From: Opitutaceae bacterium | Lineage (GTDB): Bacteria > Verrucomicrobiota > Verrucomicrobiia > Opitutales > Opitutaceae | NCBI GenBank assembly: GCA_028281165.1 | Contig: JANQKI010000082.1 | Location: 1-64,000 of the forward strand | Length of the DNA: 64,000 nucleotides | Direction: 5' to 3' | In this document: piece after piece, positions 25,331-34,460 of the stretch | Layout: every line of letters starts with the position of its first letter | Numbering within the stretch: the stretch's first letter is position 1 | Translations under genes and position numbers: made by a program | Notes under the pieces: model-generated | Databases searched by the model: none | What the model was told of the DNA's origin: nothing | What the model saw: only the letters and a program-made list of their open reading frames with translations

Positions 25331-27643
25331 ATGGAACCAAATAATACGCAAATAACATTAAGCGATATAATTTTCATTTTGTTTAGGCAAAAATGGAAAA
25401 TTATTCTCATGGCAATACTTGGATTGATCGCTTCAGCTGGCGTATATATGCAATTCCCTCCTATTTACAAATCTGATGTACGACTCTTTATTCGGTACGT
25501 CGAGGATAGGACCGCGCCAATTACAATGGATGGAGAGGATAGAACAAGAAAGCCGGATACTCGCGGAGACACAATCATTAATTCAGAACTGCAGATTCTG
25601 TCCAGTATGGACCTTGCGCTGCAGGTTGCAAAAAAGATTGGTCCTGACAAAATTCTTGGCGATCCAGAAAAACGTCATAACGATGAAGATGCAGCAAAAT
25701 TAATTGCTAGCAATCTAGATCGCAGTGTTCCGTCGAAAAGCAGCATCATATCTCTCACATTCAGTCATAAAGACCCTGGTATTGTCAGACCTGTCTTAAG
25801 CGAATTAGTAGAAGCCTATCTGGAAAAACATCAGGTTATTCACCATAGTTCAAGTACGGTAGACGAGTTCACATTGCAACAGAAAGATCACTATAGAAAT
25901 CGACTCGCAAGAACGGAAGAAGAATTAAAGCAAGCACATGCAAAGGCTGGAATAACTTCATTAGAAGAAGCAAAGCGGGAACAAGTAGATAGCATATCGA
26001 GAATTAGGCAAGCCCTGTTCGACGCGGAGGCCGAGTTATCAGCAAGACTCGCTGCAATAAAAGAAGCGGAACAATTAGTTTCCAATACAAAAGGAACAAC
26101 CGATGATTCCACCAGCAAGACCGATTCAGGAATTGATCAAGGAACAATCCAGGAATACGCAAATATAACTAGTAGACTAGATTTATTGCACAGGAAAGAG
26201 GAGGATATGCTCCTTCGGTACACCAGTGACAACGTTCTAGTTAGAGACGTACGTGAACAGATAAGAGAACTTGAAGCTAAGAAAAACTCAATGGAAAATC
26301 AGTATAAAATACTGATACTAGCTGACAATTCTGTGATTTCTAATTCTCGTAATGGAATCAATTCAACTCTAAATCTCCAAGCCGAGAGAGTCCAGGCCGC
26401 CGCATTGTCCGCCCGCATTTCCCGGCTTAATCAACAACTGGCTCTAGTACAAAGTGAAGCGGACAAGGTAAAGGCAGTCGAAATCGAAATACAAGAGCTC
26501 ATGAGAAGGAAGGAAATAGACGAAGCGAACTACCGTTTCTTCTCGGCAAGTTCGGAACAAGCTCGAATTAATGAAGCCTTCGGTGCAGGAGGCGTCCGTA
26601 ATATAGGTATTGTTCAATCCCCTTCAGCACCTATAAAAGAGAACGAGAAAGTGAAAAAAATGATGGCTATGGTAGCTATGGGAGGCATCGGGATTGGATT
26701 GGCTTGGGCTTTCGCTATAGAATTATTCCTTGATAGATCTGTGAAGCGACCAATCGAAATAGAACGAAAGCTAGGAATTCCTTTATTTCTATCAATACCG
26801 AATGCCAGGCAGCGATCTTTCAAAAAATTAGCAAAATCTCGCAATAGAGCTAATCTGAGATTGATGGCTGCAGCCAAAACTAAAAATGCAAAGACTGGAG
26901 AAAAAGAAGGTTATTATCCTAAAACTCCAACATTAATTGCCGCCGCCAAATCTCGACCCGAAGTATACGGAACTGAAATAGAGAAAAAAGAATCCGAGAC
27001 TCTAATTCTCTACGACGAAACCAGAGAACTCAAACCGTACTACGAAGCATTGAGAGATCGAATGATAGGATATTTTGAAAGTCGAAATCTCACCCATAGT
27101 CCAAAGCTCATTGGATTAACTGGACTCGGCGAATCTCCCGGCGTAACAACAGTGGCTTCAGGTCTGGCTAAATGCCTTTCGGAAACAGGTGAAGGAAATG
27201 TATTACTTGTTGATATGACTTTAGGTCAAGAATCAGCGCAGCAGTATTACAAGGGAAGCGAAATTTGCGATTTGGATCAAGCTCTCGAATCGCAGCAAAA
27301 AGCTAAACAGAAAGACAACTTGTATGTAGTGGCCGAGGGTTCGAACGGATACAAAGTACCAAATATTCTTCCCAACAGGCTCAATCATATTGTACCAAAA
27401 CTTAAAGCAAGCGATTTCGACTACATCATTTTCGATTTGCCCGAAGTAAGCCCAATCAGTCCAACTCCACGTCTCGCTGGATTTATGGACGCGATGCTAA
27501 TGGTAGTCGAAGCTGAGAAAACGAGTATAGATGTAGTTGACGAAGCCACACAATTACTTCAATCTTCAAATGCTCACATTGGAGCTATTCTTAATAAGAC
27601 GAATAGCTATGTGCCAAAAAAATTGAGCCAGCAGCTACATTAA
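25331..27643 (+). CDS. Wzc/GumC-like chain-length protein with degenerate BY-kinase domain
   Basis: Protein of 770 residues. A Wzz domain with TM1 (WKIILMAILGLIASAGVYM, about 19-38) is followed by long periplasmic coiled coils (about 170-440) and TM2 (MMAMVAMGGIGIGLAWAFAI, about 447-467). The cytoplasmic part resembles a CpsD/BY-kinase ATPase: Walker A' VLLVDMTLG and Walker B DYIIFDLPE are kept, but the P-loop reads GLGESPGVTT, with Val in place of the Lys that binds phosphate. The C-terminus has one Tyr in its last 15 residues (SYVPKKLSQQLH), not a Tyr cluster. It is likely a chain-length and export protein without ordinary kinase activity. The SD AAGGGA precedes the ATG. Confidence 0.88.
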   Translation: MEPNNTQITLSDIIFILFRQKWKIILMAILGLIASAGVYMQFPPIYKSDVRLFIRYVEDRTAPITMDGEDRTRKPDTRGDTIINSELQILSSMDLALQVAKKIGPDKILGDPEKRHNDEDAAKLIASNLDRSVPSKSSIISLTFSHKDPGIVRPVLSELVEAYLEKHQVIHHSSSTVDEFTLQQKDHYRNRLARTEEELKQAHAKAGITSLEEAKREQVDSISRIRQALFDAEAELSARLAAIKEAEQLVSNTKGTTDDSTSKTDSGIDQGTIQEYANITSRLDLLHRKEEDMLLRYTSDNVLVRDVREQIRELEAKKNSMENQYKILILADNSVISNSRNGINSTLNLQAERVQAAALSARISRLNQQLALVQSEADKVKAVEIEIQELMRRKEIDEANYRFFSASSEQARINEAFGAGGVRNIGIVQSPSAPIKENEKVKKMMAMVAMGGIGIGLAWAFAIELFLDRSVKRPIEIERKLGIPLFLSIPNARQRSFKKLAKSRNRANLRLMAAAKTKNAKTGEKEGYYPKTPTLIAAAKSRPEVYGTEIEKKESETLILYDETRELKPYYEALRDRMIGYFESRNLTHSPKLIGLTGLGESPGVTTVASGLAKCLSETGEGNVLLVDMTLGQESAQQYYKGSEICDLDQALESQQKAKQKDNLYVVAEGSNGYKVPNILPNRLNHIVPKLKASDFDYIIFDLPEVSPISPTPRLAGFMDAMLMVVEAEKTSIDVVDEATQLLQSSNAHIGAILNKTNSYVPKKLSQQLH

Positions 27644-27715
27644 AAATAGTTCGCTTATTAACAGAAAAGATATTCATAATATCTTAGCTTTCTATTCTGC
27701 TAGTAATTACTTTCA

Positions 27716-29959
27716 ATGTTTAGGAGACGGCTATACTACTTATTAAAGCCATACATACCTTGGGCAGCTCGAATAAGCGTACGAAGGCATTTCGCCCTCA
27801 AAAAACGAGCTAAAGTCGAAAACATCTGGCCGATCGACAAGAGTTGTGCGACACCTCCTCAGAACTGGTCAGGCTGGCCGAAAAACGAACAATTCGCCTT
27901 CGTCTTGTCACATGATGTAGAAGGCAAAAAAGGACTGGAGAAGGTTAAGAGACTAGCGGAAGTAGAAATTAAACACGGGTTCCGCTCGTCATTCAATTTC
28001 ATACCCAAGGGCGAATATAGTGTCCCTGACGATTTATTGAAATGGCTTCGGAACAATGGATTCGAAATTGGAGTTCATGACCTGCGGCATGACGGCAAGC
28101 TATACGAATCCGAAGATAAATTTTCTCTTAACGCTAAACAAATTAATCAATTCATTCGTGAATGGGAAGCGGTAGGCTTTCGTTCCGGATTCATGCACCA
28201 CAATCTCGATTGGATACATGAGCTCGATATTCTTTACGATGCTTCAACCTTCGATACAGACCCCTTCGAGCCTCAACCGGATGGAATTGGCACAATCTTT
28301 CCACTCATGGTCTCGAGCCATAGAGGAAAAAAGGGATACGTAGAGTTGCCATATACGCTTCCGCAAGATTCAACGCTATTTCTACTTTTCAGAGAGCGAA
28401 CCTCGCAAATATGGCTAGATAAACTTGACTGGCTAGCTGAACAAGGCGGAATGGTTTTGCTAAACGTCCATCCCGATTATATACAATTTGAGGACGAGGC
28501 TCCAAATCCAGACACATTTCCAATAGCGAGATATGTAGAGCTTTTAGAGTACGTCGAAAAGAAGCATAAAAGTAACTATTGGGCGCCATTGCCAAAAGAA
28601 CTCGCAGCTTGGTTCAAAGACATTTCAACTAGGCCCGATTTGAAACTCGAGCAATCCACACTCGTTTCAGCGCAGGATCAATTGGCAACCAGTGAAACCG
28701 GACCTAACCCGACTCACAGGAGTCAATTAGCCGGAAAAAGAGCGGGCGTCCTATTGCTTTCAAAGTATCCAAACGACCCCAGACCACGAAGGGCCGCGGA
28801 AGCCTTGGCTGCTCAAGGCATGACGGTTGAGTTAATATGCCTAAAGCAAAAGAAGAAAGAATCGAGCCGAGACTTCTTTAACGGCGTAAATATTCTTCGA
28901 TTGCCAATGCAGCATAAGCGAGGCGGTAAACTGGCTTACCTTTTTCATTATCTAAGTTTTATCGCGGCTTCATTTGCGATAATAACGTTCCGTTCTCTGA
29001 AGAAGCGTTATGATATAGTGCATGTTCACAACATGCCAGATATCCTTGTTTTTAGCTGCATACTTCCAAGACTCCTAGGCTCAAAAATCGTATTAGACCT
29101 TCATGATCCTATGCCGGAATTGATGCAAACCATATATGGATTGCCAGAGAGCAGCAAAGGCGTTAAACTCCTGAAATTTCTCGAAAAAATAAGTATTGGT
29201 TTCTCAGATGCCGTTATTACTGTAAATCAGACATGTAAAAAAATTTTTTCCAAAAGAAGCTGCCCTGCGGAAAAGATTTTAGTAGTAATGAACGCGGTAG
29301 ACGAGAAAGTCTTTTCGATTAGAAGCCCAAAGAGCTTAACATCGAGTAGAAATGAAAAGTTTTCCATAATGTACCACGGTTCTCTAGTCGAACGCAACGG
29401 ACTAGGGTTAGCGGTGAGAGCAATGGCCCGAGTCAGAAAGCCTCTTCGGCGCAAAATGGAGCTAAGAATATACGGAGAAGACACGGATTTCCTACAAGCC
29501 ATGCTTTCCTTAGCTGCTAAGCAGGGGATCGAGAATAGCATTCGATATATGGGATCAAAAAGTATAGAAGAGATTGTAGCTGCGATTGATGACTGCGACT
29601 TAGGAATTATTCCCAATCTCCGTAACATTTTCACTCTACTCAATACACCTACTCGCATATTTGAATTCCTATCCCGTGGAAAACCTGTCATAGCTCCCTC
29701 AGCGCCGGGAATCATGGAATATTTCAGTGAGAAAACACTGGTTACCTTTGAACTAGGGAGCGAAATCGACTTGGCATCGAAGATCGAGTACGCCTATGAT
29801 AATCCGAAAGAGCTACTCGAAATAACAGGAAGAGGACATCAAGTATGCTTAAGTCATCGCTGGAAGGAAGAACAAGAAGGCTTTCTAAATCTGATTGAAA
29901 ACCAACTAGGTTGTAAGGACGAAAGAAAGCCTGACTATTCCAGATTAGCGATTCTCTAG
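27716..29959 (+). CDS. Fusion: NodB-fold deacetylase-like domain plus GT4 glycosyltransferase
   Basis: Protein of 747 residues. Residues about 55-290 form a polysaccharide-deacetylase-like barrel with FVLSHDVEGKKG (Asp base and metal Asp region), IGVHDLRHDG (H-x3-H metal pair) and LLNVHPDYIQF. After a low-complexity linker (about 300-340) comes a GT4/GT-B glycosyltransferase: AGVLLLSKYPNDPRPRR, VHVHNMPDILV, LDLHDPMPEL, the acceptor-side MYHGSLVERNGLGLAVRA, and PTRIFEFLSRGKPVIAPSAPG near the C-terminus. It likely transfers a sugar and deacetylates it, or recognises it. No frameshift was seen at the junction, so the fusion appears genuine. Confidence 0.8.
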   Translation: MFRRRLYYLLKPYIPWAARISVRRHFALKKRAKVENIWPIDKSCATPPQNWSGWPKNEQFAFVLSHDVEGKKGLEKVKRLAEVEIKHGFRSSFNFIPKGEYSVPDDLLKWLRNNGFEIGVHDLRHDGKLYESEDKFSLNAKQINQFIREWEAVGFRSGFMHHNLDWIHELDILYDASTFDTDPFEPQPDGIGTIFPLMVSSHRGKKGYVELPYTLPQDSTLFLLFRERTSQIWLDKLDWLAEQGGMVLLNVHPDYIQFEDEAPNPDTFPIARYVELLEYVEKKHKSNYWAPLPKELAAWFKDISTRPDLKLEQSTLVSAQDQLATSETGPNPTHRSQLAGKRAGVLLLSKYPNDPRPRRAAEALAAQGMTVELICLKQKKKESSRDFFNGVNILRLPMQHKRGGKLAYLFHYLSFIAASFAIITFRSLKKRYDIVHVHNMPDILVFSCILPRLLGSKIVLDLHDPMPELMQTIYGLPESSKGVKLLKFLEKISIGFSDAVITVNQTCKKIFSKRSCPAEKILVVMNAVDEKVFSIRSPKSLTSSRNEKFSIMYHGSLVERNGLGLAVRAMARVRKPLRRKMELRIYGEDTDFLQAMLSLAAKQGIENSIRYMGSKSIEEIVAAIDDCDLGIIPNLRNIFTLLNTPTRIFEFLSRGKPVIAPSAPGIMEYFSEKTLVTFELGSEIDLASKIEYAYDNPKELLEITGRGHQVCLSHRWKEEQEGFLNLIENQLGCKDERKPDYSRLAIL

Positions 29960-30013
29960 TAGCGTGGTCAAATACCTACTATTTTCTTAAGAAGGAATAT
30001 ATTATAGCGATTA

Positions 30014-31639
30014 GTGATTGGCGTAGTTGCAGACTCTAAACAACATGATGTTGTGTGTGAACTCTTCGAGCTATTTAAGACGCCTTGGGAGTTTGCTCAA
30101 TCCCGCAAAAGCTATGAAGTGGCTTTATTTTTTGATAAATCTTCGAGTTTCATTAAGGCAGACTTGACTATTGTCTATAGCAGCAAGGAGCTAGCCATCG
30201 ATAAAGCTGCAGGAATAAAAGTGGAACCCAATGAATGTCCTATAAAGTTGGCTAATATAGAATCGAGAGATATTCCTATATATAAAAACTTGTCCAGCAT
30301 CAATGCCGAGGAGAGCAAATACCAACTCCTGTCGAAAGAAAACTCCATCGCCATTAAGATAGGGACACCGAATAAAACGATTATACGAATTGGATACAAT
30401 CTCCTTGAGGAAGTCGAATTTCTGCTAGAATCAGGTCAACCGCTCGAGAACGCTCGCGTCCCCACCCTAGATTACCATTTAGATTACTTACGCTCATCCA
30501 TCGTCAACCAAGGCGTAAAGCTTCTGGAGATTCCTCCATCACCTGAGAACTTCAAATTCATTGTTTGCCTAAGTCATGATGTTGATCACCCTAAACTAGC
30601 CTTCCACTCAATCGACCATACTACGATTGGCTTTTTCTATCGGGCCATCTTTGGCTCGATATTTCGAGTCGCTAGCGGTAGAATTACTCTTAAAGGTCTA
30701 TTACGCAATTGGCTCGCTGCCCTATCGCTTCCTCTTTACTGGGCCAGATTAACAAAAGACATTTGGGATAGTTTTAAGCAATACATCGAAATTGAAGGCA
30801 AAGCACGATCTACTTTTTTCGTAATTCCATTTAAAAACATATCCGGGAAAGCGCCAAGCGGGCAGAAAAACAAGAAGAGAGCAGCGGGCTATGGAGCTTC
30901 TGATATAGAAACGGATCTACGAGAAGTATTAAGCTCGGGTCGAGAGATTGGACTGCACGGACTCGATGCATGGAGAAGCTCCAGCTCAGGTAAAAAAGAA
31001 CTCGATCAGGTATCCTCTTTCATAACAAGACCTGAAATCGGCGTTCGAATGCATTGGCTCTATTTCGATGAAACAAGCCATGTAAAGCTTGAGAAGGCAG
31101 GTTTCACATACGATTCAACGATTGGATACAATGCGTGCCCTGGCTATAGAGCAGGAACGACACAAGCCTACAAACCGTTAAAGGCAGAGCAGCTGCTTGA
31201 ACTTCCTATGCATATTATGGACACCTCGCTTTTCTATCCGTCATACCTACATTTAACGGAGGAAGAAGCGGAGGAGCAAGTCCTTGAAATCGGACAACAT
31301 GCGAACGATCATGGAGGCACAGTAACAGTCAATTGGCATGATCGTAGCCTCGCGCCAGAGAGACAGTGGGGGAGTCTCTACGCAAAAATGATCAAGGAAT
31401 GGAGCGATGATGCATGGTTTCCATGTATGGCAGAAGCTGCTTCGTGGTTCCGAAAAAGGCGAACAATAAAGTTTTGCCAAAGCAAGAGCGGAGAATGCCG
31501 AATCGATCCGGCAACGGTCACGAAAGACAACTTACCGCAACTTATCCTGCGTATCTACAATCACGATACTAGCAACCATTTTGGTACATATACGGACCGA
31601 AATCTACTCGACTGGGTTCAACAGGCGGACGTCGCTTAA
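30014..31639 (+). CDS. NodB-fold polysaccharide deacetylase-like protein
   Basis: Protein of 541 residues, starting at GTG 30014. The first about 180 residues are not recognised. The deacetylase fold follows: FIVCLSHDVDHPKL (about 178-192), TFFVIPFKN, REIGLHGLDAWRSS and the C-terminal GGTVTVNWHDRSLAPERQWGSLY. The second metal motif reads HGLDA where the family usually has H-x3-H, so metal binding may differ. It could be a deacetylase or a sugar-binding relative. It lies between the fusion gene and the second dehydrogenase/aminotransferase pair, on the same strand. The start is not supported by a strong Shine-Dalgarno site. Confidence 0.75.
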   Translation: MIGVVADSKQHDVVCELFELFKTPWEFAQSRKSYEVALFFDKSSSFIKADLTIVYSSKELAIDKAAGIKVEPNECPIKLANIESRDIPIYKNLSSINAEESKYQLLSKENSIAIKIGTPNKTIIRIGYNLLEEVEFLLESGQPLENARVPTLDYHLDYLRSSIVNQGVKLLEIPPSPENFKFIVCLSHDVDHPKLAFHSIDHTTIGFFYRAIFGSIFRVASGRITLKGLLRNWLAALSLPLYWARLTKDIWDSFKQYIEIEGKARSTFFVIPFKNISGKAPSGQKNKKRAAGYGASDIETDLREVLSSGREIGLHGLDAWRSSSSGKKELDQVSSFITRPEIGVRMHWLYFDETSHVKLEKAGFTYDSTIGYNACPGYRAGTTQAYKPLKAEQLLELPMHIMDTSLFYPSYLHLTEEEAEEQVLEIGQHANDHGGTVTVNWHDRSLAPERQWGSLYAKMIKEWSDDAWFPCMAEAASWFRKRRTIKFCQSKSGECRIDPATVTKDNLPQLILRIYNHDTSNHFGTYTDRNLLDWVQQADVA

Positions 31640-31735
31640 ACATTCTCCATCTATCTTATCGGCGCTAGACTTGTAGATGACCTCTTCAACTTCGATGCGT
31701 ACAGACACCAATAGAAAAAACAGAAGCATTATTCA

Positions 31736-32764
31736 ATGACAGATCAAAAAACTACAGTTGCACAATTAGGATGCGGTTACTGGGGTCCAAACTTGCTCCG
31801 CAATTTTTCTGCCCTTCAGGGCTGCGGAGTAAAATACGTTGTGGACGCTAGCTCAGACAGGAGGCGATTTGTCGAAAGCAATTACCCTCTTACTCGGGCG
31901 ATTGACGTTGGTGAAAGCGACGCCGTGTGGGAGGATCCAGAGATAGATGCAATTGTGGTAGCCACGCCTGCCGCGTCCCATTTCGAACTATCTAAGCGAG
32001 CCTTGGAATCTGGTAAGCATATTTTCGTAGAAAAACCCCTCGCGACAACAACAAGCGAAGTGGAGGAACTGGCCGCCATAGGAAAGGAAAAGGATCTGGT
32101 AATAATGGCCGGGCATACATTCATATATAATTCCGCTGTCAGATATGTTAAAGATCTCATTGATTCAGGGGAACTGGGCGACCTGCGCTACATTTATAGC
32201 CAAAGGCTAAATTTAGGTCGTATAAGGTCGGATATCGATGCTCTATGGAATTTCGCCCCACATGACATTAGCATTATACAATATTGGCTAAATGACCCCG
32301 AACCTCTATCCGTATCCAGGCAGGGCATGGACTATATCCAAAGCGGCGTTGATGATGTGGTCTTTCTGAGTCTTGTGTATCCAAACAAAATAATGGCGAA
32401 TATCCACGTAAGTTGGCTTGATCCTCAAAAAGTGAGAAAGATGATAGTCGTTGGATCGAGAAAAATGGTCGTTTACGATGATGTTTCTGACAATAAAATC
32501 GCGATTTTCGACAAAGGAATAGATAGATTACATGTTCTTGGGGAGCATATGGACTTCGACAATCTGCGTCCAAACGAATTTAGCCATAGAAGTGGTGACC
32601 TACTCATGCCGCAAATAAACTTTGTCGAACCTCTTAGAACGGAAGCTCAACACTTTGTAGACTGTATTCGTGAGAAATTAACGCCCATCACAGGAATAAA
32701 CCATGCCAAGCACGTTGTTTCGATCCTGGAGAAAGCAAGGCCCATTGAGAAGATTTCAATTTAA
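31736..32764 (+). CDS. Gfo/Idh/MocA family sugar dehydrogenase (copy 2)
   Basis: Paralogue of the gene at 18924, 342 residues. It repeats the same signatures: AQLGCGYWGPNLLRNFSALQGC, EKPLA, QRLNLGRIRSDIDALWNFAPHD, and the VGSRKMVVYDDV that mirrors VGSKRMIVYDDV in copy 1. It lacks the long polar tail of copy 1. A DegT gene follows after 192 bp. Together with copy 1 it suggests that two different 3-amino sugars, or an old duplication, exist in the same locus. Confidence 0.87.
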   Translation: MTDQKTTVAQLGCGYWGPNLLRNFSALQGCGVKYVVDASSDRRRFVESNYPLTRAIDVGESDAVWEDPEIDAIVVATPAASHFELSKRALESGKHIFVEKPLATTTSEVEELAAIGKEKDLVIMAGHTFIYNSAVRYVKDLIDSGELGDLRYIYSQRLNLGRIRSDIDALWNFAPHDISIIQYWLNDPEPLSVSRQGMDYIQSGVDDVVFLSLVYPNKIMANIHVSWLDPQKVRKMIVVGSRKMVVYDDVSDNKIAIFDKGIDRLHVLGEHMDFDNLRPNEFSHRSGDLLMPQINFVEPLRTEAQHFVDCIREKLTPITGINHAKHVVSILEKARPIEKISI

Positions 32765-32956
32765 CGTTTGATTTGGAGAACGGCTAAAAGCGAAATTCGG
32801 TATGACCACTTCTCCTAAATTCGCATCATCGCTTTTCGGGCCCTGGTTACCGATATAACAAGGGATAGAAACTACCTAAACTAGAGAGCGCTTACTATAG
32901 TATTTCCGCTAAAAGCTTCAATAAATATTCTTTAATTCTTACAATCATTTAATAAA

Positions 32957-34051
32957 ATGAAAGTTCCATTCGTAGACCTCCATGTTCAATACCTTAATCT
33001 TAAGGATGAAATTGATGCAGCATTTAAGAATGTCATTAATAATACTTCCTTTGTAAGAGGTCCATTTGTTGAGCAATTCGAATCCGCTTGGGCCGAAAAG
33101 CTTGGCGTAAAGCACTGCATATCATGCGCGAATGGTACAGATGCTCTGTATGTATCAATGAAGGGCTTAGGCATAAAGCCAGGCGATGAAGTAATCACCA
33201 CGGCTCATTCTTGGATTTCAACTTCAGAGACAATTACGCAAGCTGGCGGGAGAGTCGTGTTTTGCGATACGGATGAGGAAACATTCAACATTAATCCAGC
33301 ATTAATCGAGGAGAAGATAACATCAAAGACTGTAGGTATAATACCGGTACATCTCTATGGGCAAGCCTGCGAAATGGATGCTATAATGAAAATCGCCGGC
33401 AAGCATAACCTCTGGGTTCTCGAGGACTGCGCCCAAGCTCATCTCGCTACATACAGAGGACAACGCGTAGGCACATTCGGCAACATGGCTACCTTTTCGT
33501 TTTACCCAGGAAAGAACCTCGGTGCCTATGGTGATGCTGGATGCATTGTAACCAATGACGATCAACTCGCCAATTGGGCTACCACTTATGCTCGGCATGG
33601 CGGAAAGGGTGAACATGTGATGGAAGGCATCAATAGTCGAATGGATGGTCTTCAAGGAGCCGTGCTGTCCGTAAAACTACCCCACCTGCCTGATTGGTGT
33701 GACGCGCGGCGCCGAGTCGCGAAATCCTACACATCCCTTTTAGAAGATACGGAAGGCGTGGAGACTCCAGTAATAGCATCTGGGCGAGAGCATGTTTTCC
33801 ACCTTTATGTAATAAAAACGGACAAACGAGATGCTCTACGACAATCGCTAGCTGAGAAAAATATCGCAACTGCACTGAATTATCCGAAAGCGCTCCCCTT
33901 CTATCCTGCTTACGCGTACCTCGGCCACCAACCTTCGGATTTCCCTAACGCCTACGCTCACCAATCCCGAATCCTATCACTACCGATCTATCCCGAAATA
34001 ACCGACGAAATGATCGACTACGTCGCTTCACAAATAAGACAATTCAATTAG
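32957..34051 (+). CDS. DegT/DnrJ/EryC1 sugar aminotransferase (copy 2)
   Basis: PLP-dependent sugar aminotransferase, 364 residues. The cofactor Lys is in FYPGKNLGAYGDAGCI; ANGTDALYVSMKGLGIKPGDEVI and EDCAQAHLA are diagnostic. It starts MKVPFVDLHVQYLNL, aligned with copy 1 (MNVPFLDLKAHHDPI). The 192-bp gap before it holds a 10-bp palindrome (TACTATAGTA, 32893-32902), possibly an operator. It probably aminates the product of the dehydrogenase upstream. Confidence 0.93.
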   Translation: MKVPFVDLHVQYLNLKDEIDAAFKNVINNTSFVRGPFVEQFESAWAEKLGVKHCISCANGTDALYVSMKGLGIKPGDEVITTAHSWISTSETITQAGGRVVFCDTDEETFNINPALIEEKITSKTVGIIPVHLYGQACEMDAIMKIAGKHNLWVLEDCAQAHLATYRGQRVGTFGNMATFSFYPGKNLGAYGDAGCIVTNDDQLANWATTYARHGGKGEHVMEGINSRMDGLQGAVLSVKLPHLPDWCDARRRVAKSYTSLLEDTEGVETPVIASGREHVFHLYVIKTDKRDALRQSLAEKNIATALNYPKALPFYPAYAYLGHQPSDFPNAYAHQSRILSLPIYPEITDEMIDYVASQIRQFN

Positions 34052-34083
34052 CTAAATGATTGAGACCACTAGCGTTTGGTCTA

Positions 34084-34374
34084 ATGAAAAGCGCCATTAT
34101 TTTTTTATTCGGTTTTTTATTTGGCGTTGCAACCCTTATAATTTTCCGACGAGAGATTCAGTTACAGGCTCAGATTCATACAATCGTCCTACTTGGTTTA
34201 TTAGGTACATTTCTGACTGTAGTTATTCTCTATTGGCTGAGCCGACTAAGTAAATCCAGTGAGATGTCTTCCAAAGCAACTTCAGGCCCTTCCAAATGGG
34301 CTCAATTTATTTGGTCCAGTACTATACTAGTGTTGCTCTATTTCATGCTTGTATTGGTTACATTAGAATTTTAA
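34084..34374 (+). CDS. Small three-helix membrane protein
   Basis: About 96 residues from ATG 34084; an in-frame TTG at 34060 would add eight. Three hydrophobic helices are visible: AIIFLFGFLFGVATLIIF, IHTIVLLGLLGTFLTVVILYWL and FIWSSTILVLLYFMLVLVTLEF. The loop between the second and third is polar (SRLSKSSEMSSKATSGPSKW). No family is recognised. It is wedged between the second DegT gene and a GT2 gene on the same strand, so a role in membrane assembly of the polysaccharide is possible but unproven. Its base composition is AT-rich, unlike the gene that follows. Confidence 0.6.
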   Translation: MKSAIIFLFGFLFGVATLIIFRREIQLQAQIHTIVLLGLLGTFLTVVILYWLSRLSKSSEMSSKATSGPSKWAQFIWSSTILVLLYFMLVLVTLEF

Positions 34375-34460
34375 CCGCTCTGCATTGTCGATATTGGTAT
34401 TGGCTTCGTGAGAAGCTAATTCGAGAAATATATAACACAAGATTAAGCTACTTCAAATTT

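Noticed and set aside
32786-32836. AAAAGCGA/TCGCTTTT inverted repeat with a loop of about 35 bases
   Set aside because: Arms are short and low in complexity, and the loop is long; it could easily be chance.
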